Source: Stenotrophomonas sp. 704A1
Lineage (GTDB): Bacteria > Pseudomonadota > Gammaproteobacteria > Xanthomonadales > Xanthomonadaceae
Assembly: GCF_030549525.1 (NCBI RefSeq)
Contig: NZ_CP130831.1
Span: forward strand, 1-64,000
Reading direction: 5' to 3'
DNA: 64,000 nucleotides
Shown piece after piece: positions 30,316 to 40,004 of the stretch (position 1 is its first letter; every line of letters starts with the position of its first letter). Below the pieces are notes generated by a model, which had not been told where the DNA came from, made no database searches, and saw only the letters and a program-made list of their open reading frames with translations. The translations under genes were made by a program, and so were the position numbers.

Positions 30316-32655
30316 ATGGTTTCCAGAAAATGGTGCGTAGCGTCAGCAATTGCATGCCTCGTCTGCAGTACTGCAGGGGCCCAGGATCGGGTCGAACCCG
30401 AGTCGCAATATGCGAACAAGGTTGGCAAGGCTCAGCACACTGGGCAGCTGGATGAAGGTTCGTTTGGTGAAAACGTCTCCCTTTTCAACGGGCAACTCGA
30501 CTTCTCGATAACGGATATCACCATCCCGGGCAACAACGCTCTGTCTGTAGCGCTCCGTCGCAAGCGGACAATCAGTGAGCGTTACCTCCATCAGAATGCC
30601 AGACCTGGCGACCTGGCCGGCTTCTACGATTGGGATTTGGACGTGCCCTACCTGGAAGGCATTTTCAGTTCCCGTGGCTGGGTGGTTGGGGCAGACGATG
30701 ATGCCAGCCGCTACCAGCGCTGCTCATTGCAGAAGAAGCCCTTTATCGGGGAAAGCACGCCCTACCCGGAGGACCTGATCTGGAACGGATATAACCTGCA
30801 CCTGCCTGGGGAGGGTGATGCGCAGTTGCTGGTTGCCTCGGCCAACATCCCAATGCCAAGCGATGGGAAAAGCTATCCTTGGGTGACCGTTGGTGACACA
30901 CGCGTGCGTTGCTTACCGCAGACTCAGAACGGTGTTCCTGGCGAGGCTTTTCAGGTCGTTACTCCGCAGGGAATCACGTACTCCTTGAACTGGGTCGTCA
31001 GCCGCGAGATGCCCCTGTACAGTTACAAAGACAACCCCCTAGCGCCCACCCGCTATCTGTCGCGTAGCCATGTTTTCTTCATGGCCACCCGCGCTGAGGA
31101 CCGCTTCGGCAACTGGGTGAACTACGGCTACACAGGCGACAAGCTGACTTCTATCAGTAGCAGCGACGGCCGCAGTATCAGCATCACCTATACTGGGGAG
31201 CGCATCACCAGTGCGACGGCCAATGGCCGGACTTGGACATACCAGTATCGTGAGCCGGGAGCGCTGGGGTCGCGGCTTGACGGGGGGCTAGCCGCCGTCA
31301 TTTTGCCGGATGGCTCCCGATGGACCTATTCACCCAATGGAACCTTGCGCCCACCGATCTTCGGCCCCACGCCGGAGGGCTCTGAATGCGATCCCCGCAT
31401 GCCCGATGTGCTGGGACCCTATATCTACACCGTGACCCACCCGGCCGGGGCGACGGCCACTTATACCCTGAACTATAGGTACTTCTACCGCGCCACTGAC
31501 ATCAGTCCCTGCTCGTCCAGCGAGCGCGCGCCTTATGTGGCGGTTTGGAACCTGCAGCAGCGCTCAGTCACCGGGGCCGGACTATCAGGGATGACCACCA
31601 CCTACGCTTATGAAGGCACATTCGGGCCGCAGGGCCGCTGGACCACGGTAACGCAGCCCGATGGGTCCACGAACCGATATCGGTTCGGCGTACGACCGCG
31701 CCAAGACGAAGGCCGTTTGCTGGAAAGCCGGACGGTCAGCACAGCGGGAACGACCCTGGAAACGGTGAACTATGAGTACCTCGCTAAGGAGCAGGCGGCC
31801 GGGCAGTTCGTGCCGCTTGTGGGGCAGTCCCTAAGCGCCATCACCCCCACAGAAGGTCTGGTCGAGCCGCAGCGGCTCGTCACGACTGTTCGCGACGGAA
31901 CGCAGTACGTGGAGCGAGTGGATCGCTTCGATGCTTTCGCACGCCCGGTGGAAACATTCAGCGGCAGCGATTTGGGTGTCGCAAAGGACAGAATCACCTA
32001 TCACGACGGCCTGGGAAGCTGGACGTTGGGCCAGAAGGCGGTCGTGGCGGACATCGATTCTGGCGTGGAAAGCTCACGCATAGAGTTCAACGCGCAGTCG
32101 CTGCCGTACAAGACCTGGACGTTCGGCAAGCTTACCTCCACGCTTGCATATGATTCACAGGGCATGCTCAGTCAGAGCATGGATGGCAACGGCAATACCA
32201 CCCACTTCCAGGACTATTACCGCGGGACTCCACGCACGATTCTCTATGCAGACGGTACCGGCATTACCGCGCTGGTGGACGGTAACGGCTGGCTTTTGAA
32301 CCGGACCGACGAGACGGGGGCAGTTACCAGCTTTGGCTACGATCCGATGGGTCGCCTGACCCAGATCAACTATCCCAGCGGCGACAGCGTGGGATGGAAT
32401 GCCACAACCTTCATACGCCAACGCACCGCCAGCACGGAGCGGGGTTTGGCACCAGGTCACTGGCGGGAGCTCGAGGCGACTGGCAGTGCACGACGCATAA
32501 CCTACCGCGATGTGCTGCTCCGCCCTGTGCTGTCTGAAGAATACGACGCGACAAATCGCGGCGACACGCTCCGACAGGTGATTAACAGTTATGACTATGC
32601 TGGCCGAGTGACCTTCACCTCCTATCCCGGCCGCTATCGCATGGGAGAGCCGTGA
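30316..32655 (+). CDS. Secreted RHS/YD-repeat protein, N-terminal partner
   Basis: The 779-residue protein has a Sec signal peptide (MVSRKWCVASAIACLVCSTAGAQ region), the opening segment typical for Xanthomonad RHS proteins (SLFNGQLDFSITDITIPG) and many YD repeats such as YGYTGDKLTSISSSDGRS. It lacks the conserved core end and any toxin. It stops in the overlap TGATG with the next gene, so the two RHS chains are coupled. ATG at 30316 follows GGGGGACAGGA and starts the signal peptide exactly. Confidence 0.85.
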   Translation: MVSRKWCVASAIACLVCSTAGAQDRVEPESQYANKVGKAQHTGQLDEGSFGENVSLFNGQLDFSITDITIPGNNALSVALRRKRTISERYLHQNARPGDLAGFYDWDLDVPYLEGIFSSRGWVVGADDDASRYQRCSLQKKPFIGESTPYPEDLIWNGYNLHLPGEGDAQLLVASANIPMPSDGKSYPWVTVGDTRVRCLPQTQNGVPGEAFQVVTPQGITYSLNWVVSREMPLYSYKDNPLAPTRYLSRSHVFFMATRAEDRFGNWVNYGYTGDKLTSISSSDGRSISITYTGERITSATANGRTWTYQYREPGALGSRLDGGLAAVILPDGSRWTYSPNGTLRPPIFGPTPEGSECDPRMPDVLGPYIYTVTHPAGATATYTLNYRYFYRATDISPCSSSERAPYVAVWNLQQRSVTGAGLSGMTTTYAYEGTFGPQGRWTTVTQPDGSTNRYRFGVRPRQDEGRLLESRTVSTAGTTLETVNYEYLAKEQAAGQFVPLVGQSLSAITPTEGLVEPQRLVTTVRDGTQYVERVDRFDAFARPVETFSGSDLGVAKDRITYHDGLGSWTLGQKAVVADIDSGVESSRIEFNAQSLPYKTWTFGKLTSTLAYDSQGMLSQSMDGNGNTTHFQDYYRGTPRTILYADGTGITALVDGNGWLLNRTDETGAVTSFGYDPMGRLTQINYPSGDSVGWNATTFIRQRTASTERGLAPGHWRELEATGSARRITYRDVLLRPVLSEEYDATNRGDTLRQVINSYDYAGRVTFTSYPGRYRMGEP

Positions 32656-35600
32656 TGTACATGATTCGACACCTCCTCGATGCCTTGCGCAGCCACTGCG
32701 CAGCTTCGGCACTGCTGGCAATCTGCTTGCTTGGGGTCAGCCCATCGGTGTTGGCGCAGGCCTGGGTGCGGCTAACCGGGCCTGCACAGACCGTCTACAC
32801 TGCGCCGGCAACCGTAAGCATGACGGTCGAGTTCGGTAGCACCAACGGCGGCCCCAAATCGGAATACATCGACAATGTCCGCTTGACGCAGAACGGCACC
32901 CTAGTTACCAACTTCGCCTACGGCACCTATACCGTGCAGGGCCTGCCGCCCGGCACCTACGTCTACATGCTTACCGCGCAGGGCATACGCAACCTCAATG
33001 GTGAGGAAGTGGTGCGGTCGCTATCCAGTGGACCGGTGACCATAACGGTGAATGCACCGCCTGCGCCCATCGATTCGGCTGAGAAGGTGACCGCATCTCT
33101 TTCCACCAATCGCGTTGTGGCCGGACAACCCTTCAATGTCAGCGTGACGATGAAGAACACCGGTGAGACGACTTGGACGCCTGAAGGAGGCTATGCACTA
33201 GCCATGCCTCAGGGCGGCTGGGGTGTAGGTAGCATCCCGGTGTCTGGACCTGTGGCCCCGGGCCAGACTGCCACATTCAACTTCACTGCCACCCCCAACT
33301 CGGGTGCCACCAATGGCGGGTGGTACGGCTTTCAGTTGCAGATGCAGCGCAATGGCGCCTGGTTCGGCTTGGCCACAGGGCAGATTGGCTTCTTTGTCTG
33401 GCAGCCAGTCAACAATGCCGATTTCGAAGCCCAGTCGGTGCCAACGTCTATGAAGACCGGTGTCGCCCAGGTGGCTACGGTGCGCATGAAAAACACCGGA
33501 GATATCGCTTGGCAGCCGGGTAGCTACTGGCTGGGTTCGCAGAATCCCACCGACTCTACCGTATGGGGCGCGGTACGTACTGCGCTGCCACGGACGGTTG
33601 CGCCTGGCGAATCCGTGGACATACCCGTTACGCTGCAGGCGCCGCCTACGCCAGGCACCTACAACTTCCAGCGCCAGATGTGGGCGGATGGTAAGGGCTG
33701 GTTCGGCCCTGCCACGCCAAATGTGGCGATCAACGTCAGTGCCCCGGTGAACTCGGCGCGAATGGAGGGCGGTCCGATGCCGCTGGGCATGCAGACCGGA
33801 AGCTCTACGCAAATGCGCCTGCTGGTTCGCAACAATGGTGAGACAACCTGGACCTCAGCCGCCGGCTATGCATTGGCATCGGAAAATCCTGCCGACAACA
33901 CGGTCTGGGGCATGCAACGTGTTGCGCTACCAAGCAGCGTGCCGCCTAACGGGCTGGTGGAGTTCGTCTTCACAATCACTGCTCCCTCCACGCCGGGTAG
34001 CTACCCGCTGCAGTGGCGGATGAACCAAGAAGGCGTCGGCCGGTTCGGTGAGTCCACGCCGAACACCAACGTGCAGGTAACGCTGCCTCCGGTGAAGGGC
34101 ACATGGAAGGAATACGATGCGCTGGGTCGCGTTACATCTACCGCCCAAGACACAGACGATGGACTGGCCATCACTGTATCCACCTACCAGCCAGGTAATT
34201 GGCAAACCACGGTGGATCCGCTAGGCCACACGACGCAGATCCAATACCAAGCCTTTGGTACCCCGGCGCAGTCGAATCCCATCGCCATTCGCGCACCGGA
34301 AGGATCATTCACAGACGTGCTACGTGACCGCTACGCCCGGCCCACCGCTGTGATCCGACGCAACGCAGACAGCAGCGTGCAGCTACGCCGCAGCTTTGCC
34401 TATGGCGAGGGCGGAACTCTGTGCAAGCTCATCGAGCCGGAAGCAGGTACGACGGTAACCGCCTATGATGGCGCCGGTAACCTGGCCTGGTCCGCGAGTG
34501 GCCTCAACCTGCCCAGTCCAGACAACTGTGATCTGACAGCTGCACAGGGCTCCGGGCGTCAGGTGACGCGTGCCTACGATGTCCGCAACCGTATCATCAC
34601 CCTGACTTTCCCAGACGGCAACGGCAACCAGAGCTGGAGTTACACCTCTGATGGGTTGCCGGCGGAGGTGCAGACCGCAAACGACGGTGGTGCTAACCAC
34701 ACTATCAACACTTACACCTACAACAAACGTAGGCTGCTGGTGGGGGAATCCACATCCCAGGCCGGATGGTTTACTTGGGCACTAGGCTATGCCTACGACG
34801 CCAACGGCGCACGATCGGGCATTCAGTATCCAAGCGGAACCTACATTGCACTTGACCCCAATGCGCTCGGTCAGGCAACGCGGGTAGGCAACTACGTCCT
34901 CGGCGTAACCTACCATCCCAATGGCAGCCCGGTGGGCTTCTCCTACGGTAACGGCGTCAGGTTCGAGCAGGCGTTTAACATCCAGCAGGCGCCCAGCAGC
35001 ATCGGTGCTCTTCCGAGCGTCAGTAGCTTAGCGTATGCGTATGATCGCGTCGGCAATGTCACCCGCATCACTGACATGGTCAGCGCAGGACGCGACCGCC
35101 AGATGAGCTATGACGGTTTGGGGCGGCTAGTGCAGGCAACGTCCCCCACCTTTGGTGGCGACGGAAGCCTGCTATATACCTATGACGTGCTGGACAACAT
35201 CCGCAGTGCGCGGGTTGCGAGCGGCAAGGACCACACGTACGTATACGATGCGAAGAACCGCCTGACCAATGTCATGTCCAGCCAAGGCGCCACCACCATC
35301 GGCTTGGCCTACGACGCTCAAGGCAATCTCGCACTCCGCAACGGCCAACCTTTCATCTTTGATATGGGCAACCGTCTGCGCTCTGCTCCTGGACCGGAAA
35401 ACTACCGCTATGACGCGGAGGGTCGTCGCGTACTGGCGTGGTTGCAGGGCAGCGGTTCGATCCTATCGATGTACGATGGGGACGGTAAGCTTCGCCGTCA
35501 GCAGAGCGAGCGCGACGGCAAAAGTCGCGAGTACCTTTACCTTGGCGGTATGCTGGTAGCTACCTTGGAAACCGGTACTGATGGCGTGACTCGTCCAACC

Positions 35601-36440
35601 TACCAGCATCTGGATGCGTTGGGATCTCCGGTGGCCGTGACCGATGCCTCTGGAACTGTGGTCGAGCGCAGCTACTACGAGCCCTATGGCGAACTACGCA
35701 ATCGTCCCCTAACCGATGGCATCGGCTACGCCGGACATGTTTCGGATAGCGCAAATAGCCTGTCCTACATGCAGCAGCGCTACTACGACCCGAGCATCGG
35801 CATCTTCCTGAGCGTGGACCCGATTACGGCTCTACAGAAGCCCGCCTCGCACTTCAATCGCTACCGCTATGCCAATAACAATCCATACAAATTCATCGAT
35901 CCTAACGGAGAGGCGGGGCGTGTGGCATGGCTAGTTCGGCTGACGGCGAATCAGGCGAACAAGGTGGCCCGCATCACACAAGAGCAAGCAGTTGCTGCAC
36001 GCCGGGCGGGGCAGAATGTCGTTGCAGATCGCAGGCAAGTGGCAAGTCAGATCGAAACAGCTGCGCACGGAAGAGCAGATCAGTTAAAGCATGCGGCTCA
36101 TGAATTGGAAGATGGCAGCAAAGGCTTGCCGCACTATCAAACAGAAGGTATTAGAGGGCATTCGTTCTGGGGCAAACTGAGTGTGGCTGCGCTGGCGGCA
36201 GCGGGCGCACTTGAGCAGGTGGCAGAGGCAGCAGAGTACATTCCGGACCCTACGCCGCGACCGGCTGAGCAGGCCGATATAGATAGATGGAACAACTTGA
36301 TGGGAACGATCAATAAGTCCACGGGCATACCTATGCCAGGCGTCAAGGTCGGGCAGGACGGGGGATTCCAAGGCTACTTCAATGTTGGGGGAAGACTTGA
36401 TTCCAAGAAGCTCGACGAAAAGCTAAATGGAAATAGATAG
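32655..36440 (+). CDS. RHS-repeat toxin with Ig-like domains
   Basis: The 1261-residue protein has its own signal peptide (cleavage near SVLAQ, residue 35). At least three NBR1-type Ig-like repeats lie at about 145-475 (TGETTWTPEGGYALA, TGDIAWQPGSYWLG, NGETTWTSAAGYALA). RHS repeats run from about 482, and the core end is RYRYANNNPYKFIDPNG at about 1082. The last 175 residues are a variable, probably toxic, tip containing LPHYQTEGIRGHSFWG; I cannot assign its activity. ATG at 32655 overlaps the previous stop. The next gene is a likely immunity gene. Confidence 0.85.
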   Translation: MYMIRHLLDALRSHCAASALLAICLLGVSPSVLAQAWVRLTGPAQTVYTAPATVSMTVEFGSTNGGPKSEYIDNVRLTQNGTLVTNFAYGTYTVQGLPPGTYVYMLTAQGIRNLNGEEVVRSLSSGPVTITVNAPPAPIDSAEKVTASLSTNRVVAGQPFNVSVTMKNTGETTWTPEGGYALAMPQGGWGVGSIPVSGPVAPGQTATFNFTATPNSGATNGGWYGFQLQMQRNGAWFGLATGQIGFFVWQPVNNADFEAQSVPTSMKTGVAQVATVRMKNTGDIAWQPGSYWLGSQNPTDSTVWGAVRTALPRTVAPGESVDIPVTLQAPPTPGTYNFQRQMWADGKGWFGPATPNVAINVSAPVNSARMEGGPMPLGMQTGSSTQMRLLVRNNGETTWTSAAGYALASENPADNTVWGMQRVALPSSVPPNGLVEFVFTITAPSTPGSYPLQWRMNQEGVGRFGESTPNTNVQVTLPPVKGTWKEYDALGRVTSTAQDTDDGLAITVSTYQPGNWQTTVDPLGHTTQIQYQAFGTPAQSNPIAIRAPEGSFTDVLRDRYARPTAVIRRNADSSVQLRRSFAYGEGGTLCKLIEPEAGTTVTAYDGAGNLAWSASGLNLPSPDNCDLTAAQGSGRQVTRAYDVRNRIITLTFPDGNGNQSWSYTSDGLPAEVQTANDGGANHTINTYTYNKRRLLVGESTSQAGWFTWALGYAYDANGARSGIQYPSGTYIALDPNALGQATRVGNYVLGVTYHPNGSPVGFSYGNGVRFEQAFNIQQAPSSIGALPSVSSLAYAYDRVGNVTRITDMVSAGRDRQMSYDGLGRLVQATSPTFGGDGSLLYTYDVLDNIRSARVASGKDHTYVYDAKNRLTNVMSSQGATTIGLAYDAQGNLALRNGQPFIFDMGNRLRSAPGPENYRYDAEGRRVLAWLQGSGSILSMYDGDGKLRRQQSERDGKSREYLYLGGMLVATLETGTDGVTRPTYQHLDALGSPVAVTDASGTVVERSYYEPYGELRNRPLTDGIGYAGHVSDSANSLSYMQQRYYDPSIGIFLSVDPITALQKPASHFNRYRYANNNPYKFIDPNGEAGRVAWLVRLTANQANKVARITQEQAVAARRAGQNVVADRRQVASQIETAAHGRADQLKHAAHELEDGSKGLPHYQTEGIRGHSFWGKLSVAALAAAGALEQVAEAAEYIPDPTPRPAEQADIDRWNNLMGTINKSTGIPMPGVKVGQDGGFQGYFNVGGRLDSKKLDEKLNGNR

Positions 36441-36445
36441 CTGAG

Positions 36446-36820
36446 ATGATCTCCTATCGGATAATGATCGAAGGCGTTTTCGTTCACGCCCCTGAGCTTG
36501 AGGGGCGTGTCGGCGGCTTCCATACAACCTTCTTCTTGAGTGCAAACAATGCCGATAACGCGGTCATTCGGGCAAGCAAGCTGCTTGCCGAGCGAATGCA
36601 CAATAACGAAGTAACGGGGCGTGAGAGGGGGCTCTTGAGAACGTACTGCTGGGTTCACAATTTGTGGGAAGTCGCAGAGGAAAGTCCCTCTCGACGGCAG
36701 AATGGCGACTCAGGATTTACATTCTTCCGGATTGGTCCACTGGAGCGTTTCTACCTGGGCATTCGTCGTCTCTTCTTTCAGCGATACAAGCCATGGCTGC
36801 TAGTAGCGCAATCGGTGTAG
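36446..36820 (+). CDS. Probable immunity protein for the RHS toxin
   Basis: The 124-residue soluble protein starts 5 bp after the RHS stop. Position, small size and lower GC than the core chromosome fit an immunity gene for the preceding toxin tip. No family is recognised. The C-terminus RLFFQRYKPWLLVAQSV is rather hydrophobic. Confidence 0.65.
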   Translation: MISYRIMIEGVFVHAPELEGRVGGFHTTFFLSANNADNAVIRASKLLAERMHNNEVTGRERGLLRTYCWVHNLWEVAEESPSRRQNGDSGFTFFRIGPLERFYLGIRRLFFQRYKPWLLVAQSV

Positions 36821-36881
36821 CTACCAGATCGATCAATAGCGTCGACGTCCTTTAGGTATTTTGTTCTCACAGTGGATATTT

Positions 36882-37349
36882 ATGCTCGCCGCGCTTGGAA
36901 TTGTTGGAACCATAGCATCACTTGTTAGTCTTCTTATCGCAGCTCCAACTGCTAGGTCTAGATTGGTGCATGTTGTATATGCGCTATTTATCACCGCTTT
37001 AGCTCTGGGAATGGCTTCCTATCAAAAGAAGGCCTCTGACGCGGAGCAGAGGGTTGTCGAGATGCGTAAGATCGAGCGAGAAGCCAGTGCGCTCTTGTCG
37101 GGTTTTGACTTCACCACAAGTGGATCTATGTCCGGATTTATGCTGGCAGCTCTCTCATTCTTAGAGAAGCACAAGGCGGAACTTCCTGATACATATCAGC
37201 GGGCGCAGACACTGTGTGAGAATACAGGTTGCCTGAAAGCTAGCAATGGAGACTACAATTCAAGCATGGAGCACTTCAGAGATCTGCAGGATGCCTCCTC
37301 CGCAATGAAATACCTCGTTCAAGGGATCGCCAAGAGTGAGGGGGGATAG
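36882..37349 (+). CDS. Membrane protein with periplasmic domain, second immunity candidate
   Basis: The 155-residue protein has two N-terminal membrane helices (about 2-22 and 29-47), a short coiled segment (KKASDAEQRVVEMRKIEREA) and a cysteine pair (CENTGC) in the C-terminal domain. The start may be ATG at 36882 or in-frame TTG at 36861. It follows the first immunity candidate by 61 bp. Base composition is AT-rich. It could protect against a membrane-acting toxin, or be unrelated. Confidence 0.6.
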   Translation: MLAALGIVGTIASLVSLLIAAPTARSRLVHVVYALFITALALGMASYQKKASDAEQRVVEMRKIEREASALLSGFDFTTSGSMSGFMLAALSFLEKHKAELPDTYQRAQTLCENTGCLKASNGDYNSSMEHFRDLQDASSAMKYLVQGIAKSEGG

Positions 37350-37874
37350 TTCATCTAAGGCGACGCCAGATCCTTTTCTTTAGTGACTCCAGAATCTCGA
37401 ACGTCCGCGCTCGGTCGAAAGCAGAGCGAGGGAATGAAGGTCTGTGGGGCAGAAGAGTTCTGCTCCTCGCCCGTCCCGGCCATTCGAGAGACCCCATCGG
37501 AGCCTTCGGTGCCAGGTGCCCAACGATTGGGGTCAGCTTCCGCCGAGCGTGATGCCTGAAGTGGCGGTAATCTAAAAGTGTCTCTTCAATGAGCTCCGCC
37601 CTTGGCGGACAGCGAGATATTGTTCGCACCGGTATGGTCAAAATTGATCATTGATGCAGTCAGTTCGGCCTGACGCGGCAAAAATTGCGGAGCGAGAGCG
37701 GTTCATTCTCAATTGCCCGATCACTGGACCCATGTCCCGACTAGCTGGGCTAACCTACCCTGTATTGGCTTGGGCTAAGGGACAAGAAGGTGGGATTCTG
37801 AGGCTAGGCTGTGGCGACACCAGCTGCAGGCGATCTCATGCTGAGCACTTTCTCTCGAACACATATAATGTTGC
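37350..37874. other. Right end of the island, no supported gene
   Basis: Open frames on both strands (37351-37641 minus, 37651-37914 plus) show no domain and no good ribosome binding site. The inverted subterminal repeat TGAGCACTT is at 37842-37850. Host radical SAM coding resumes at about 37875. Confidence 0.55.
37842..37850 (-). repeat. Subterminal island repeat, right copy
   Basis: TGAGCACTT is the inverse of the left outer copy and lies about 24 bp inside the right junction. Confidence 0.45.
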
Positions 37875-38729
37875 TGCTCCTACTGTTTCGCCCGCCCCTC
37901 GCATGCCTATCTGAACCTGTCGCCTGGCCTGGACTTCGAGACCAAGCTGTTTGCCAAGACCAACGCGCCGCAGCTGCTGCGCAAGGAGCTGTCGAAGCCG
38001 GGCTACGTGCCGCAGCCGATCGCACTGGGCATCAACACCGACGCGTACCACCCGATCGAGCGCACGTTCAAGCTGACCCGCCAGTTGATCGAAGTGATGC
38101 TGGAAACGAAGCATCCGTTCTCGCTGATCACCAAGAATGCGCTGGTCGAGCGCGACATCGATCTGCTCGCTCCACTGGCGGCTGAGAACCTGGTCAGCGT
38201 GCATTTCTCGGTGACGTCGCTGGATCCGCATCTGTCGGCAAAGCTGGATCCGCGCGCCTCCGCACCCCATGCGCGGCTGCGTGCGATGAAGCGTCTGCAC
38301 CAGGCCGGCATTCCGGTGGGCGTGATGGTCGCGCCGGTGATCCCATGGATCAACGACAGCGAGCTGGAAGCGGTGCTGGAGGCTGCACACGATGCCGGCG
38401 CCAGCACTGCCGGTTACGTACTGCTGCGCCTGCCGCTGGAAGTGGCGCCGCTGTTCCGCGACTGGCTCGATACCCATCATCCGGATCGCGCTGCGCACGT
38501 GATGAGCACCATCCAGCAGCTGCGCGGCGGCAAGGATTACGACAGCCGGTTCGGCACGCGCATGCGCGGCCAAGGGGTGTACGCAGAGCTGTTGAGCAAC
38601 CGCTTCAAGCTGGCGCGCAAGCGGCTGGGCTTCAATGCGCAGAACAGCCACTGGCCGACGCTGGACTGCAGCCGGTTCCAGAAGCCGCTGCCGCCGCAGA
38701 AGGATTCGCCGCAGGGGTCGCTGTTCTAA
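37875..38729 (+). pseudogene. 3' part of the host PA0069-family radical SAM gene
   Basis: Reading from 37875 gives CSYCFARPSHAYLNLSPG, that is, the second and third cluster cysteines and everything after them, up to DSPQGSLF and the stop. Joined to the 86 codons at 15927 it would make a normal gene. On its own it has no start at the break. An internal ATG at 38007 would give a product without the cluster motif, so it should be inactive. Confidence 0.92.
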
Positions 38730-38766
38730 AAAATTACGGGGCGTACGGAGACGACGCCTTAATCGC

Positions 38767-39694
38767 ATGAGCCGCAGCTACATCGGTGGTACTCCGACTG
38801 ACTACGTGCTCAATGCGCAGGGGCAGCGCGTTGCAAAGATCAACCAGACCACCAACAGCCGCTACTTCTACGCCGGCCAGAACCAGCTCATGACTGAGCT
38901 GAACAACGGGGTGTGGACCAATTATTGCTGGTTTGAAGGTGAACTGGTTGGGCTTGCTCGCAGCGGGCAGCACAATTATGTGCATACCGATCATCTTGGT
39001 CGCCCGGAGTTCGTCACCAGCCCGGGCCAGCAGACCGTCTGGAAGGCGTACAACTACGCCTACGGACGTAGCGTCCAGAAGGATGAGATCGGAGGGTTGA
39101 ACATTGGCTTCCCCGGCCAGTACTACTATGTGGAAAGCGGACTCTGGTACAACGGCTTCCGCGACTATGACGCGAGTATCGGACGATATGTGCAGAGTGA
39201 TCCGATCGGGTTGGCGGGGGAACCAATACGTACGCCTATGCTGGCGGCAATCCAATCAATTCGGTTGACCCCCTCGGACTTCAGGCTCGCGCACTGCGTC
39301 CGACCTACTATCCAGGCAACTACACCACGGGCGGTTCTGAAGAGTATGGTGGTCCTCGATTGGATGCGGGGAGTTTTGGCATCTTCGGGACCATCGTCCT
39401 TGTCTCTCCTTCACTTCCTCAGCTTGCGAGGGCGCTGTACAACAAGCCACCCGCCGATGCAACAGATCCCAACGGCGCGAAAGCTCCGGGTCTTCCTGGC
39501 GAGGTTGAGGGATACTGTGCACCCAAGAAGGGGCCTCAGTGGGTTAAGAGCCCGAATGGCAGAGGGAGTGGATGGCTGGACAAATCCGGAGATGTCTGGG
39601 TTCCCTCTGGTCAAGGAGGGGGAGCCCACGGTGGGACGCTCAATCCCCAAATGGCGACTACATTAATGTCTATCCTGGTGGAAGAAGGCGCTAA
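38767..39694 (+). pseudogene. RHS core end plus toxin tip, broken by two small lesions
   Basis: From 38767 the frame gives the end of an RHS core (YVLNAQGQRVAKI, HTDHLGRPEF, YNGFRDYDASIGRYVQSDP). At about 39214-39218 a run of five G residues is one short; with six, the frame continues as GGTNTYAYAGGNP into the toxin. The tip (WVKSPNGRGSGWLDKSGDVW) resembles polymorphic toxin type 37. At about 39631-39635 the expected GGPHWD is lost by a short out-of-frame deletion; afterwards a third frame gives NGDYINVYPGG and a stop at 39692-39694. Only the last part of the RHS gene is present. Confidence 0.8.
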
Positions 39695-39698
39695 TTCT

Positions 39699-39995
39699 GT
39701 GCTGAAGCTGGAAGTTGAATCTTTGAGGTTCTATTCACGACTGGACGAGGACGCTTTCTTCTCCAGATTGAGTAAGACATCGGGCGTGGTGTCTGTTGAG
39801 GGGTTTCTCAGAATGATCAACGTATCTGTTGATCCGTCGGCTGTGGATGAGGACGCTATGAGAGAGCTGATTTCGTTGTTCCAACGCTATGGGATAGACA
39901 TGCGCCAGCTGCGGGAACTGGAGACGGAAGAATTCAGCTCATGGATGCGGAACAGATCCGCCTACTGGTTCAAGTCGATGTATCCGGACCAGTAG
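39699..39995 (+). CDS. Immunity protein of the broken RHS toxin
   Basis: The 98-residue acidic helical protein begins at GTG 39699, 4 bp after the toxin stop, with AGAAGG inside the last toxin codons as ribosome binding site. The frame is intact although the toxin in front has two lesions. Its longer upstream reading frame is only an artefact of the toxin frameshift. No immunity family is recognised with certainty. Confidence 0.7.
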   Translation: MLKLEVESLRFYSRLDEDAFFSRLSKTSGVVSVEGFLRMINVSVDPSAVDEDAMRELISLFQRYGIDMRQLRELETEEFSSWMRNRSAYWFKSMYPDQ

Positions 39996-40004
39996 GCCTA
40001 TGAA

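Larger units (their letters stand above)
16184..37874. mobile_element. Defence island of about 21.7 kb inserted in the radical SAM gene
   Basis: The two halves of one reading frame flank this segment, which therefore was inserted. It has visibly lower GC and different codon use than its surroundings. It carries a decayed tyrosine recombinase, a full substitute for the broken target gene, a Septu-like pair, a HEPN protein, an MBL/E2-E1-JAB operon with a WYL regulator, and an RHS toxin system. The word AAGTGCTCA occurs near both ends in opposite orientation (16198-16206 and, inverted, 37842-37850), with another inverted copy at 16249-16257. No tRNA gene is at either edge. Exact ends are uncertain by a few bases. 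Confidence 0.88.

Noticed and set aside
16184..37874. tRNA-targeted island
   Set aside because: No tRNA gene or tRNA 3' end is visible at either junction; the target is a protein-coding gene.
37651..37914. 87-codon frame across the right island junction
   Set aside because: It runs into the host radical SAM gene in the wrong frame and has no domain or ribosome binding site.
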